From Pseudomonadota bacterium (GTDB taxonomy: Bacteria; Pseudomonadota; Alphaproteobacteria; Rhizobiales; Methylopilaceae): a stretch of DNA of 64,000 nucleotides. Positions 34,040-42,610 of this stretch are shown piece after piece. Each line of letters begins with the position of its first letter. Within the stretch, counting starts at the first letter, position 1. Made by a program: the position numbers and the translations under genes. The DNA lies in NCBI GenBank assembly GCA_023388965.1, contig JAEWFF010000021.1, forward strand, positions 1 through 64,000, read 5' to 3'. The notes beneath the pieces were generated by a model, which worked only from the letters and a program-made list of their open reading frames with translations, was not told the DNA's origin and made no database searches.

Positions 34040-35461
34040 ATGGGCAAGATTACAGGATTTCTGGAAATCGAGCGCCAGGACCGTCAGTACGAGCCGGCGG
34101 CGGACCGCGTGCGCAATTACAACGAGTTCGTGGTCTCGCTCGGCGAGGAGGGAACGCGCAAGCAGGCGGCGCGCTGCATGGATTGCGGCATTCCGTATTG
34201 CCACAATGGCTGCCCGGTCCATAACCAGATCCCGGACTGGAACGACCTCGTCTATCATGGCGACTGGCAGGAGGCGGCGCGCAACCTGCATTCGACCAAC
34301 AATTTCCCGGATTTCACCGGCCGCATCTGCCCGGCGCCGTGTCAGGAAAGCTGTACGCTCAACCTCATCGACGCGCCGGTCACGATCAAGACGATTGAGC
34401 AGGAGATCGCGGACAAGGCGTGGGCGAATGGCTGGATCGAGATCCAGAAATTGCGTGACAGGACCGGCAGGAAGATCGCGGTCGTCGGCTCTGGCCCGGC
34501 CGGAATGGCGGCCGCCCAGCAGCTCGCGCGCGCCGGTCATGACGTGCATGTCTACGAGAAGAACCAGCGCGCGGGCGGATTGCTGCGCTACGGCATTCCC
34601 GACTTCAAGCTGGAAAAGCATGTGGTCGAGCGCCGCGTGAAGCAGCTCGAACAGGAGGGCGTCACCTTTCATTACGGTGTGAATATCGGCGTCGATGTCA
34701 CCGCGACGGATCTTGCCGGTCAGTACGAGGCGGTGATCCTTGCCGGCGGCTCGGAAAAGCCGCGCGATCTGCCGGTGCCGGGACGCGAGCTTGCCGGCGT
34801 GCATTTCGCGATGGATTTCCTGACGCAGAACAACCGCCGCGTTTCGGGCGAGAACACCGATATCAGGGACCCGATCCTTGCGACCGGAAAACATGTCGTC
34901 GTCATCGGCGGCGGCGATACGGGTTCGGATTGCATCGGCACCTCCGTGCGCCATGGCGCGCTGTCGGTGACGCAGCTCGAAATCCTACCCATGCCGCCGG
35001 AAAAGCCGAACAAGCTGCTGACCTGGCCGGACTGGCCCTTGAAACTGCGCACGTCGTCCTCGCATCTGGAGGGCGCCGAGCGCGATTTTGCCGTATTGAC
35101 GCAGAGCTTTGCGGGCAAGGACGGAAGGGTGACGGCGCTGAACTGCGTCAAGGTGGACGAGGCGTTCAAGCCGATTGCGGGAACGGAATTCCAGATCAGG
35201 GCCGATCTCGTTTTTCTCGCGATGGGCTTCGTTCATCCGGTGCATGAGGGCATGATCGAGGAACTTGGCGTTGCGCTCGATGTGCGCGGCAATGTGGTTG
35301 CCAATCCGGTGGCCTATGAGACATCGGTGCCGAATGTGTTCGTTGCCGGCGATATGCGGCGCGGCCAGTCGCTGGTCGTATGGGCAATCCGCGAAGGCCG
35401 CCAATGCGCGGCGGCGGTCGATGCCTTCCTGATGGGATCGACGGTCCTGCCGAGGGTGTGA
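34040..35461 (+). CDS. gltD: Glutamate synthase (NADPH) small subunit
   Basis: A 473-residue GOGAT beta subunit that feeds NADPH electrons to GltB. N-terminal Fe-S cysteines are in CMDCGIPYCHNGCPVHNQIP and ICPAPCQESCTL. The FAD motif is VVGSGPAGMAAAQQLARAG, and the NADPH motif is VVIGGGDTGSDCIGTSVRHG. The C-terminal FVAGDMRRGQSLVVWAIREG completes the FAD site. The start MGKITGFLEIER lies four bases after the gltB stop. A family B repeat directly follows the gene and may serve as its terminator. Confidence 0.96.
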   Translation: MGKITGFLEIERQDRQYEPAADRVRNYNEFVVSLGEEGTRKQAARCMDCGIPYCHNGCPVHNQIPDWNDLVYHGDWQEAARNLHSTNNFPDFTGRICPAPCQESCTLNLIDAPVTIKTIEQEIADKAWANGWIEIQKLRDRTGRKIAVVGSGPAGMAAAQQLARAGHDVHVYEKNQRAGGLLRYGIPDFKLEKHVVERRVKQLEQEGVTFHYGVNIGVDVTATDLAGQYEAVILAGGSEKPRDLPVPGRELAGVHFAMDFLTQNNRRVSGENTDIRDPILATGKHVVVIGGGDTGSDCIGTSVRHGALSVTQLEILPMPPEKPNKLLTWPDWPLKLRTSSSHLEGAERDFAVLTQSFAGKDGRVTALNCVKVDEAFKPIAGTEFQIRADLVFLAMGFVHPVHEGMIEELGVALDVRGNVVANPVAYETSVPNVFVAGDMRRGQSLVVWAIREGRQCAAAVDAFLMGSTVLPRV

Positions 35462-35462
35462 C

Positions 35463-35585
35463 CCCATATCCCGGAAGGCGCGGAGCGCCTGTCCGGGACC
35501 CATACTCCGCGGCATCGGAGATGGAGCCGCATCGTCACGGCGTATGGGTCCCGGGCTCGACGCTCCGCGTCGCCCCGGGACATAC
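35463..35585. repeat. Family B inverted pair after gltD
   Basis: TATCCCGGAAGGCGCGGAGC is followed by GCCTGTCCGGGACCCATACTCC, then a spacer and the inverted half GTATGGGTCCCGGGCTCGACG-type arm to CCCCGGGACATA. It may terminate gltBD transcription, although no U-run is present. Confidence 0.75.
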
Positions 35586-35673
35586 ATCTGACTTCGAGCG
35601 CCTGCGGGCACGTCTCAGGGGTCGGGGAACTCGCCTCGCCGGCCCGTGTTGAATCCGGCAGGAGGTCTGCCTG

Positions 35674-35910
35674 ATGTCGATCACACCGCCGGAACCGACC
35701 CCGATTCCCGTTCCGCCGCCCGAGCCGGAAGAGCCGCCGTCGCCGCTGGAAGAGCCGGTGCCGGTCGAAGAGCCGCCGCCGGATTATCCGCCCGACGAAG
35801 CGCCCGATCCGAACCCGGACGAGAACGATGAGCCGCCGGAGAGGATGGAGAGTGTCCCGGAAGCGGCGCAGCCGCTGTCCGGGACCCATACTCCGCAGCC
35901 TCAGAGATAG
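35674..35910 (+). CDS. Pro/Glu-rich small protein with repeat-derived tail
   Basis: A 78-residue, very acidic and proline-rich protein beginning MSITPPEPTPIPVPPPEPEE. AGGAGG lies about eight bases before the ATG. The natural sequence seems to end near DENDEPPERMES. The last 20 or so residues (VPEAAQPLSGTHTPQPQR) are encoded by a family B repeat whose first arm entered the reading frame. It is probably disordered. There is no signal peptide and no known family. Small Pro-rich proteins of this type are often over-called, so I am only moderately confident it is expressed. Confidence 0.5.
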   Translation: MSITPPEPTPIPVPPPEPEEPPSPLEEPVPVEEPPPDYPPDEAPDPNPDENDEPPERMESVPEAAQPLSGTHTPQPQR

Positions 35911-36078
35911 GCCAAAGTGGAGGGGCGATTTGACCAATCAAGATTGTGTTTTCGATCAGGTTGGTCACGCCAACTCAAAATAGAGTGTGCCGTGTGTGAG
36001 GTGCCTGGTTACTCTTTGCCCTAACCAAAAATCACGGCGTATGGGTCCCGGGCTCCGCTTCGCGGCCCCGGGACATGC
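35853..36078. repeat. Family B halves flanking an AT-richer segment
   Basis: A B half at 35853-35895 (GTCCCGGAAGCGGC, GCCGCTGTCCGGGACCCATA) and the inverted half at about 36030-36075 (GTATGGGTCCCGGGCTCCGC, GCGGCCCCGGGACATGC) enclose about 130 bases that are richer in A and T. The enclosed stretch includes the inverted repeat TGACCAA ... TTGGTCA. No gene is seen. Confidence 0.65.
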
Positions 36079-36080
36079 GA

Positions 36081-37442
36081 TCAATTCACCGCCGTTTGCG
36101 GCCAGGCGAAGTCGTCCGCACGGCCGGGTCTGGCCGGGACGGCCTCGCCGGTAAGGACGGCCTTGTTTTCCGGCCCGGCCGGAGGCGGCAGGGCCTTTTC
36201 CTTCGGCGTGGCGTCCGCTTTCGCCGCACTGTCCTCTTTGGCCGTGCCGTCGGATGCGAGCACGCCGGGTTCGAACTTTTCCCCGGCGGAGGCTTTTTCC
36301 GCCGACCTGTCAGCGTCCGTACGTTCGCCCGGAACCAGTTGTGCGCCCGGCGCGCGCGGGGCCTGGCCGAGCAGGAGAATGCGGCTCGAACCCGGTGTTG
36401 TCGGCGCCGTGGAATCGAGGTGCATCAGGTCCGCGATATTGTCGCCGCTGTCTTTCGGCGCGAGATAGGGGCGCAGCTCGATCTCGATGGAATGGCCGAT
36501 CTTGCGCGAGCCTGCGCGCGTGAAATGCACGCCGTCGGCGGTGCGCAGGCGCACGACGCGCCCTTCGATGTCCGGTCCCTGAACCGTGAACTTCTCTTCC
36601 GTGTCGACGAAGCCTTCCCAGACATCGATGAAAATTCCGCCCAGAGCCGCCACGCGCTGGCGCACGAGATCGTTCAGGAAGAGATGGTCGGCGGTGGTCT
36701 TCTCGTCCTCGACCGGCGGCAGGCCGATCCAGATCAGCGGGATGTTCCGCTGGCGGAAGGCGAGCGCAACATCGTCCACTTTGGCGGCGTAGCGGTCCAT
36801 CCACGGCGAGGCGGTGAGCGCGGGCACCGTGTCCTCGGTTTCGGGCGCGGCTTCCACGGGCTCGGGGGCCTTCTTCTTTTTCTTCACCGGAGGATCGTCG
36901 TCCGGCCCCATGAACACGACGGCCGCGGTGACGGCGGGATCGCGCGCCAGAACCTCGTCGACGACCATGCGCCAGGTCTTGTCGGTTTCCTTCAGGAAGC
37001 CGACGCCGGGGCGGATTTCGCGGACGAGGCCGACTTCCGGGCGCTCCGACAGGGCATCGGTCAGGCCGGGCACGAGATCCTGGGCGAAGCTGTCGCCGAT
37101 CACGGCGACGAAGGTGGTCTTTGGCACGGCCTTCTTGACGGGCGCGGCGGGCTCCGAATCTCCGGCATCGGCAGGCGCGACGCGCCTTGTCGGAGCTTCG
37201 CGCGGCTCGCGCTCCGGCAGGCCGAACAGGCGCTCGAAGAAACCGCGGCGCGGGCGCTGGTTGTTCTGCTCCGGCACGTATTGACGGCGCCGGTAATTGT
37301 CGCCGGAGGGCAGGCGGCGCTGCTGCGGCGGATAATAGCGCGGCTCGAAAAGCTGGGCGCTCGCCGGGGAAGACGCAGCCGTCATCGCAAGCGGGGCGCC
37401 CGCGAGCAGGAAAGCGGCGAAAAGGATTCGCAGAACGGTCAT
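36081..37442 (-). CDS. SGNH/GDSL-hydrolase-like exported protein (DUF459)
   Basis: A 453-residue secreted protein. The signal peptide is MTVLRILFAAFLLAGAPLAM to ASA. A low-complexity Arg/Pro/Gln region precedes the SGNH fold: block I VAVIGDSFAQDLVPGL with the nucleophile Ser, then IWIGLPPVEDE, and block V DGVHFTRAGSRKIG with the Asp-His pair. An Ala/Pro/Lys-rich tail of about 90 residues follows. DUF459 members are thought to act on envelope polysaccharides or peptidoglycan acyl groups, and the true substrate is unknown. The frame is open upstream through repeats, but the signal peptide fixes the start. Confidence 0.85.
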   Translation of the reverse strand: MTVLRILFAAFLLAGAPLAMTAASSPASAQLFEPRYYPPQQRRLPSGDNYRRRQYVPEQNNQRPRRGFFERLFGLPEREPREAPTRRVAPADAGDSEPAAPVKKAVPKTTFVAVIGDSFAQDLVPGLTDALSERPEVGLVREIRPGVGFLKETDKTWRMVVDEVLARDPAVTAAVVFMGPDDDPPVKKKKKAPEPVEAAPETEDTVPALTASPWMDRYAAKVDDVALAFRQRNIPLIWIGLPPVEDEKTTADHLFLNDLVRQRVAALGGIFIDVWEGFVDTEEKFTVQGPDIEGRVVRLRTADGVHFTRAGSRKIGHSIEIELRPYLAPKDSGDNIADLMHLDSTAPTTPGSSRILLLGQAPRAPGAQLVPGERTDADRSAEKASAGEKFEPGVLASDGTAKEDSAAKADATPKEKALPPPAGPENKAVLTGEAVPARPGRADDFAWPQTAVN

Positions 37443-37496
37443 GGCCTCATCCGGTGCGAGGCATAGCCTCCAGACGCATGGGGCGCAATTGTGGCT

Positions 37497-37703
37497 TCTA
37501 CCTCTCCCGTTCACGGGAGAGGTCGGCACGCAGCGAACTTGAGTGTTCTCAAGTTTGCAAAGCAGTTGCTCAACTCGGCAACAGCCGAGTTGAGATGCGC
37601 GGCCGGGTGAGGGGGCAGCGAGCACCGAGCCTGTGGTTTTCCCCTCACCTCGCTCGGCGGCTCTCGCCGCCGAGTCGTCCTCTCCCGCAAGCGGGAGAGG
37701 AGA
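37497..37703. repeat. Family A inverted pair with nested palindromes
   Basis: The left half has outer stem CCTCTCCCGTTCACGGGAGAGG. Its inner arm is interrupted by AACTTGAGTGTTCTCAAGTT and by CTCAACTCGGCAACAGCCGA plus GTTGAG before CGGGTGAGGGG. A 26-base spacer follows, then CCCCTCACCTCG, GGCGGCTCTCGCCGCC and CCTCTCCCGCAAGCGGGAGAGG. It is the gene-free interval between two envelope genes. Confidence 0.85.
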
Positions 37704-37706
37704 AAG

Positions 37707-38888
37707 TCACTGCGCCGCTCTCAGCCGCTCCAGGACGTCCGGCGTGTAATTGCCGTCGACGGCGGTGCCGGTGGCGGCCTGGAAGGCGCGGATGGCGTCG
37801 CGCGTCTTGGGGCCGAATTTGCCGTCCACGCCGCCGGGATCGAAGCCGCGCCGCGCCAGAAGCGTCTGGATTTCCTCGCGTTCCTTCTGCGTCATCAACT
37901 GGTCGAGCGGCCAGGGCGTGACGAAGGGCCCGCCGCCGCGGATGCGGTCCGCCAGATGGCCGACCGCGAGCGCGTAATTGTCGGAATTGTTGTAGCGCTT
38001 GATGACGCGGAAATTCGGCAGAACGAGAAAGGCCGGGCCATGCGGCCCGCCGGGCAGGAGAAGGCGTCCCTGATCGCCGGGGCGCGGAAAAGCCTGGCCA
38101 TTGGCGCGCTTGACGCCGCGCCGCTGCCAGTCGGCGAGTGTGTGGGTCTGGCCCTTGGCGGCGGCAAGGCCCGAAGGCAGTAGAACCTCGTAGCCCCAGG
38201 CTTCGCCCGGCCGCCAGCCATGGACCTTGAGATAATTGGCGGTCGAGGCGAGCGCGTCCGGGATCGTCGTCCAGATGTCGCGGCGGCCGTCGCCCGTGAC
38301 GTCGACCGCATAGGCCTTGAAGCTCGACGGCATGAACTGGGTGTGCCCCATCGCGCCGGCCCACGAGCCGACCATATTGCCGGGCGTCGTGTGGCCCTCG
38401 ACCAGAATTTCGAGCGCGTGCAGCAGTTCGCGTCTGAAGAAATCGGCGCGGTAGCCCCGATAGGCGAGCGTCGCCATGGCCTGCAGCACATTGTGGCCGC
38501 CGAGATAGCCGCCGAAATTGGTCTCGTTGCCCCAGACCGACAGTACGATGAAGCGGTCGACGCCGAAGCTGGCCTCGATATGGCCGAGCACGTCGTCCCA
38601 TTCGCGGGCTTTCATCATGCCCTTTTCGATGCGCAGGGCCGAGGCGCGCCTGACGATGTATTGCGCCGAGGTCGATTTGAATTCCGGCTGCTTCCTCGCG
38701 AGCTTGAGCACATCCGGATCGGGTTTCATGCCGCGGAAGGCGGAATCGAATACGGGTTTGGGCACGCCGCGCGCCTGCGCCTGCGGCCACAGGCCCTGCA
38801 CGAAGGCCTGAAAATCGGCGCGCGCGGGAAGAGGCGCGAGAAGCGCTGCCGCGAGCGCGGCGGTAAGGAGCAGACGTGTTCCGGTCAT
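37707..38888 (-). CDS. Lytic murein transglycosylase, MltB family
   Basis: A 393-residue exported enzyme. A signal peptide (MTGTRLLLTAALAAALLAPL to ARA) is followed by the SLT_2/MltB catalytic domain with FIVLSVWGNETNFGGYLGG (catalytic Glu), GSWAGAMGHTQFMPSSFKAY, DGRRDIW and NYALAVGHLADRIRGG. A C-terminal peptidoglycan-binding-1 domain reads EIQTLLARRGFDPGGVDGKF and IRAFQAATG. It cleaves glycan strands to 1,6-anhydroMurNAc ends in the periplasm. The start MTGTRL is preferred because it begins the signal peptide. Confidence 0.92.
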   Translation of the reverse strand: MTGTRLLLTAALAAALLAPLPARADFQAFVQGLWPQAQARGVPKPVFDSAFRGMKPDPDVLKLARKQPEFKSTSAQYIVRRASALRIEKGMMKAREWDDVLGHIEASFGVDRFIVLSVWGNETNFGGYLGGHNVLQAMATLAYRGYRADFFRRELLHALEILVEGHTTPGNMVGSWAGAMGHTQFMPSSFKAYAVDVTGDGRRDIWTTIPDALASTANYLKVHGWRPGEAWGYEVLLPSGLAAAKGQTHTLADWQRRGVKRANGQAFPRPGDQGRLLLPGGPHGPAFLVLPNFRVIKRYNNSDNYALAVGHLADRIRGGGPFVTPWPLDQLMTQKEREEIQTLLARRGFDPGGVDGKFGPKTRDAIRAFQAATGTAVDGNYTPDVLERLRAAQ

Positions 38889-38981
38889 CCTGATTCCGCT
38901 GTTTTGCCCCGAAGGGTTTTTAAGCGGTCCCAGCGGACCCGTCATTGGTAAATGGGGAGTTAATTTCGCGTCTTTCGCCGC

Positions 38982-39983
38982 TCAGGCGGCGCCGATCTGG
39001 CGTTTGCGTGTCGTCAGCGCATCTTCCCAGGCGAGCGCGTGGGTGACGATGGTGTCGAGATCGTCATAGGCCGGCGTCCAGTGCAGATATTGGCGGATGG
39101 CGTCGGCAGCGGCGACGATCTTGACCGGATCGCCCGGACGGCGCTCCGTAATGTTCACCTCGAAGTCGCGGCCCGAGACGCGTTTCACCGCATCGATGAC
39201 CTCGAACACCGAATAGCCCTGACCGTAGCCGCAATTGAGGGTGAGGCTGTCACCCTCGCCGCGCAGATGGCGCAGCGCCAGCATATGCGCGATGCACAGA
39301 TCGGCGACATGGATGTAATCGCGCACGCAGGTTCCGTCGCGCGTCTCGTAATCGGTGCCGAACACCGAGATCGCCGGGCGTTTGCCGAGCGCGGTTTCGC
39401 ACGCGACCTTGATGAGATGCGTTGCGCCGGCGGTGGACTGGCCCGTGCGGCCCTGCGGATCGGCGCCGGCGACGTTGAAATAGCGCAGCGCGACATAGCG
39501 GATCGGATGGGCGAGGGCCGCATCGCGCAGCATGATCTCGCTCATCAGCTTGGACATGCCGTAGGGCGACATCGGATTGGGCTGCGTGTCTTCCGGCACC
39601 GGATTGACCGGCGGATTGCCGTAGACGGCGGCGGTCGAGGAAAAGACGATGTGCGGCACGCCGGCCTGAACGGCGGCTTCGAGCAGGTTGCGCGTCTTGA
39701 CGGTGTTGGCGAGGTAATAGCCGAGCGGATCGGCAACCGAATCCGGCACGACGATCTTGGCCGCGAAATGCACGATGGCGGAAATCCTGTGCTCGCGCAG
39801 CACGCGCTCGACCAGCGGGCCGTCGCCGGCATCGCCTTCGACCACGGCGACGCCCGGCGGGACGGCCCAGCGGAACCCGGTCGAGAAATTGTCGAGGACG
39901 ACCGGCGTCTCGCCATTGGCGAGCAGTTCGAGCACCATATGGCTGCCGATATAGCCCGCGCCGCCCGTGACCAGAACGTTCAT
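38982..39983 (-). CDS. galE: UDP-glucose 4-epimerase
   Basis: A 333-residue extended short-chain dehydrogenase. The NAD site VTGGAGYIGSHMVLELL is at the N-terminus. VHFAAKIVVPDSVADPLGYY, the catalytic Ser in VFSSTAAVYG and the Tyr/Lys pair in YGMSKLMSEIML follow. GTCVRDYIHVADL and NCGYGQGYSVFEVI complete the substrate region. It interconverts UDP-glucose and UDP-galactose. It is divergent from galU, with which it shares the UDP-glucose pool used for exopolysaccharide and lipopolysaccharide sugars. Confidence 0.95.
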   Translation of the reverse strand: MNVLVTGGAGYIGSHMVLELLANGETPVVLDNFSTGFRWAVPPGVAVVEGDAGDGPLVERVLREHRISAIVHFAAKIVVPDSVADPLGYYLANTVKTRNLLEAAVQAGVPHIVFSSTAAVYGNPPVNPVPEDTQPNPMSPYGMSKLMSEIMLRDAALAHPIRYVALRYFNVAGADPQGRTGQSTAGATHLIKVACETALGKRPAISVFGTDYETRDGTCVRDYIHVADLCIAHMLALRHLRGEGDSLTLNCGYGQGYSVFEVIDAVKRVSGRDFEVNITERRPGDPVKIVAAADAIRQYLHWTPAYDDLDTIVTHALAWEDALTTRKRQIGAA

Positions 39984-40143
39984 AAAATCGCCTCTCCTTG
40001 CTGGAAAGACCCAAGGGCTGCTCTACTTACCTTGAGGTTTTTTTACCGGTACAAAAGGCCGGAAACAGACAATCGTGGTGAACGGGCCGTCAATGTCCGC
40101 GCGCCATCCCGCCAGAACCATCTCACGGATATCCGAATCTGAC

Positions 40144-41010
40144 ATGAAGCCCATACGCAAGGCGATCTTCCCGGTGGCCGGTCTCGGCACCCGCTTTCTT
40201 CCCGCGACCAAGGCCATGCCGAAGGAAATGCTGACCGTCGTCGACCGGCCCGTCATCCAGCATGTCGTCGACGAGGCGCGCGAAGCCGGCATCGAGCATT
40301 TCATCTTCGTCACCGGCCGCAACAAGGGCGTGATCGAGGATCATTTCGACAAGCAGTTCGAGCTCGAAGCGACGCTCGAGGCGCGCTGCAAGATGAAGGA
40401 ACTCGAAGCCCTGCAGCAGGACCTGCCGAGCGCCGGCCAGTCGAGCTTCACGCGCCAGCAGGAACCGCTCGGCCTCGGCCATGCGGTGTGGTGCGCGCGC
40501 GACATCGTCGGCAACGAGCCGTTCGCGCTACTTCTGCCCGATATGCTGCATCACGGCCCGTCCTGCCTGAAGGGCATGATGGAGGTCTATGAAAAGACCG
40601 GCGGCAACATCATCGCCGTCAACGAAGTGCCGAAGGATCAGGTGCATCAATACGGTATTGTCGGTGTCGGCGAGAAAGCGGGCGCGGGCTTCCGCATCAC
40701 CGGCATGGTGGAAAAGCCGAAAGCCGCGGACGCGCCGTCCAATTTCTCGATTTCCGGCCGGTACATACTGCAGCCGGACATCTTCGCTCTGCTCGAAAAG
40801 CAGCAGAAGGGCGCGGGCGGCGAAATCCAGCTTACCGATTCCATGCTGACTTTGGCCAAGACGCAGGATTTCTTCGGCTATGAATTCGAGGGCCGCATTT
40901 TCGACTGCGGATCGAAGATCGGTTTTCTTGCCGCGAACATCGCCTACGGGCTGGAGCGCGAGGACCTTGCGCCGGCTCTGCGCGCGGAGATCAAGGGCGC
41001 GTTGGGGTAG
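40144..41010 (+). CDS. galU: UTP-glucose-1-phosphate uridylyltransferase
   Basis: A 288-residue nucleotidyltransferase. The N-terminal IFPVAGLGTRFLPATKAMPK is the UTP-binding signature with the catalytic Lys. VDRPVIQHVVDEAREAG, FALLLPDM, VEKPKAADAPSNFSISGRYI and RIFDCGSKIGFLAAN are typical of bacterial GalU. It makes UDP-glucose from UTP and glucose-1-phosphate. The start MKPIRKAIF matches the family, and an in-frame GTG 69 bases earlier would add unrelated residues. A mini-palindrome containing CCCGGCTGTTGCCGGG follows the gene. Confidence 0.95.
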   Translation: MKPIRKAIFPVAGLGTRFLPATKAMPKEMLTVVDRPVIQHVVDEAREAGIEHFIFVTGRNKGVIEDHFDKQFELEATLEARCKMKELEALQQDLPSAGQSSFTRQQEPLGLGHAVWCARDIVGNEPFALLLPDMLHHGPSCLKGMMEVYEKTGGNIIAVNEVPKDQVHQYGIVGVGEKAGAGFRITGMVEKPKAADAPSNFSISGRYILQPDIFALLEKQQKGAGGEIQLTDSMLTLAKTQDFFGYEFEGRIFDCGSKIGFLAANIAYGLEREDLAPALRAEIKGALG

Positions 41011-41019
41011 GTGTATTGC

Positions 41020-41063
41020 CTCTCCCGCCTGAACCCGGCTGTTGCCGGGTTCAGGCGGGAGAG
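41020..41063. repeat. Short repeat remnant with mini-palindrome
   Basis: CCTCTCCCGCCTGAACCCGG is followed by CTGTTGCCGGGTTCAGGCGGGAGAGG. This is a family A outer stem whose tip has been replaced by the GAACCCGGCTGTTGCCGGGTTC mini-palindrome, giving one long perfect hairpin of about 20 base pairs. It lies between the 3' ends of galU and the outer-membrane protein gene and can terminate both. Confidence 0.8.
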
Positions 41064-41067
41064 GAGT

Positions 41068-42489
41068 CTATCGCTGCATGCGCAGCCCGACCTCGACCTT
41101 GGTAGCATCGTAATTACCCGAGCCGTCGGTGGTCTCGAGTTTCCTGTATTCGACGCGTCCGATCGCCGACATCATGCGGTTGAGCTTGTATTCGAGTTCC
41201 AGTTCGGCATCGAAATCGCGCAGCCGCTCGCCGTCCGGATAATCGGACTGCCGGAAGCCGGCCTCGCCGCTCAAGATCAGCCATTCGCGGAATTCATGGT
41301 CGAAGCCGGCGCGCGCATATACGGACGATCCGACAGCGCAGCATTCGCGCGTCGTTGAATCGACCGTACGCCCGGTCGACAGGCGCAGACGCGTCAGATC
41401 GCTCGGCTGCCAGATGACCGTCCCTTCGGCGACGAGGCCGGATTCCGCCGGTATCGCCGCATCCTCGGCTTCCTGGCGGCCGTAGCCGATCTTGGCTTCG
41501 GCGGTCCAGATCGGATCGGGCTCGAAACGTGCGCCGGCATAGATGCGATAGCCGTCGGTGTTGTGCGCGATGCCGTTGTCGTTGATGTCGACATCGTAAG
41601 TGCGCTTGTTGACGGCGGCTTCCACGAACGGCTCAAGCGCGGGGCTGAGTTCGACGCCGGTGCGCAGGCGCAGATCCGCTTCCGTATAATCGCGGTCGTG
41701 CAGATCGGGGTCGCCGTAATCGACGCGCAGGACATCGAGGGTCGGTGCAATCGAGATGCGACCGGGCTTGTAGACGACGCCCGCGCGGCCGCCGAGGCGA
41801 AGATTCTGCTCGGTCGTCGTTACGCCGATCAGTTCCGGATCGTCGCGTGTATCGTTGTCGAGCGAGCCGTGAAAGGCGAAATCGGCGCGGATGTCGTTAC
41901 GCACATCGAGGCGCAGCGCGGCATCGGCGGCATAATCGGCGCCATTTTCGTCCGGAAGCTTGTCGTAGGCCGTGTAGCCGGCCTCGAGCCGCCCGCGGAA
42001 TTGATGGCGTATCCAGTCCGACTCGACATCGATGCGGCCGTCCACGCGGCCATAGGCCGAGCCCTGCGGCACAGGGTCGTTTTGCGGATTGGAATCGTAG
42101 CCGCCGCGCAGGGTCAGGCTCGGCTTGACGAGGAAGGCGCCGGTGCGGATGCCGAGCGGCTCATAGGGCTCCGGGTCGTCGCGGCGGGCGCGGCGCGGCG
42201 TGCGATAGGGCTCGGGCAGCGGTTCGGGCCCCGATATCTCCGGCGCTTCGTCGGCGCCGTCGACGGGCGCGGCGAATGCCGATGCCGGTTCGGCCTCCGG
42301 GTTCATCGCATAGGGCGAAAAATCCTCATCCGCGCCGGGCAGGGGATCGAGCGCCCCGCGCAGCATGCCCTGGGCGAGGGACGGGACGGGCGACATCAGC
42401 GCGGCCGCAAGCACAAGGCCGAGCAATGGCGAAACCGGCGGCGCGCGCCGCCCGCCTTTGGATGCGGAAGGTCTTCCCGGGGCATTCAT
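41068..42489 (-). CDS. Outer membrane beta-barrel protein (BBP2-type)
   Basis: A 473-residue outer-membrane protein. A signal sequence (about residues 18-40, PLLGLVLAAALMSPVPSLAQ) and a periplasmic acidic/Pro-rich linker precede a barrel of about 340 residues. The barrel is made of alternating strands such as LTLRGGYDSNPQ, GRLEAGYTAYD, IRADFAFHGSLDND and WLILSGEAGFRQSDYP, ending in the outer-membrane-like TKVEVGLRMQR. GGYDSNP resembles the start of putative beta-barrel porin 2 family proteins. Its transport or structural role is unknown. It is divergent from kpsF, so it may belong to surface polysaccharide export, but that is inference. Confidence 0.8.
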   Translation of the reverse strand: MNAPGRPSASKGGRRAPPVSPLLGLVLAAALMSPVPSLAQGMLRGALDPLPGADEDFSPYAMNPEAEPASAFAAPVDGADEAPEISGPEPLPEPYRTPRRARRDDPEPYEPLGIRTGAFLVKPSLTLRGGYDSNPQNDPVPQGSAYGRVDGRIDVESDWIRHQFRGRLEAGYTAYDKLPDENGADYAADAALRLDVRNDIRADFAFHGSLDNDTRDDPELIGVTTTEQNLRLGGRAGVVYKPGRISIAPTLDVLRVDYGDPDLHDRDYTEADLRLRTGVELSPALEPFVEAAVNKRTYDVDINDNGIAHNTDGYRIYAGARFEPDPIWTAEAKIGYGRQEAEDAAIPAESGLVAEGTVIWQPSDLTRLRLSTGRTVDSTTRECCAVGSSVYARAGFDHEFREWLILSGEAGFRQSDYPDGERLRDFDAELELEYKLNRMMSAIGRVEYRKLETTDGSGNYDATKVEVGLRMQR

Positions 42490-42610
42490 GGTTAAGGAAG
42501 ATCGACCAAGCGAGGTTAATATGCGGTTCTTGTCGCTCGGGAATTTGCGGCCGGCTTGCCCGGGGTCCGGCCCGGGATTACACAGAACGCCTCCCAAGGA
42601 GTTGAAACCC

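Noticed and set aside
31666..34047. 793-codon open frame antisense to gltB
   Set aside because: Shadow of the glutamate synthase gene. Composition is Arg/His/Asp-rich as expected for a complementary frame, with no domain.
42365..42610. N-terminal extension of the arabinose-5-phosphate isomerase frame
   Set aside because: The extra 82 codons run antisense under the divergent outer-membrane gene and its promoter, whereas the GTG at 42611 has a proper ribosome-binding site.
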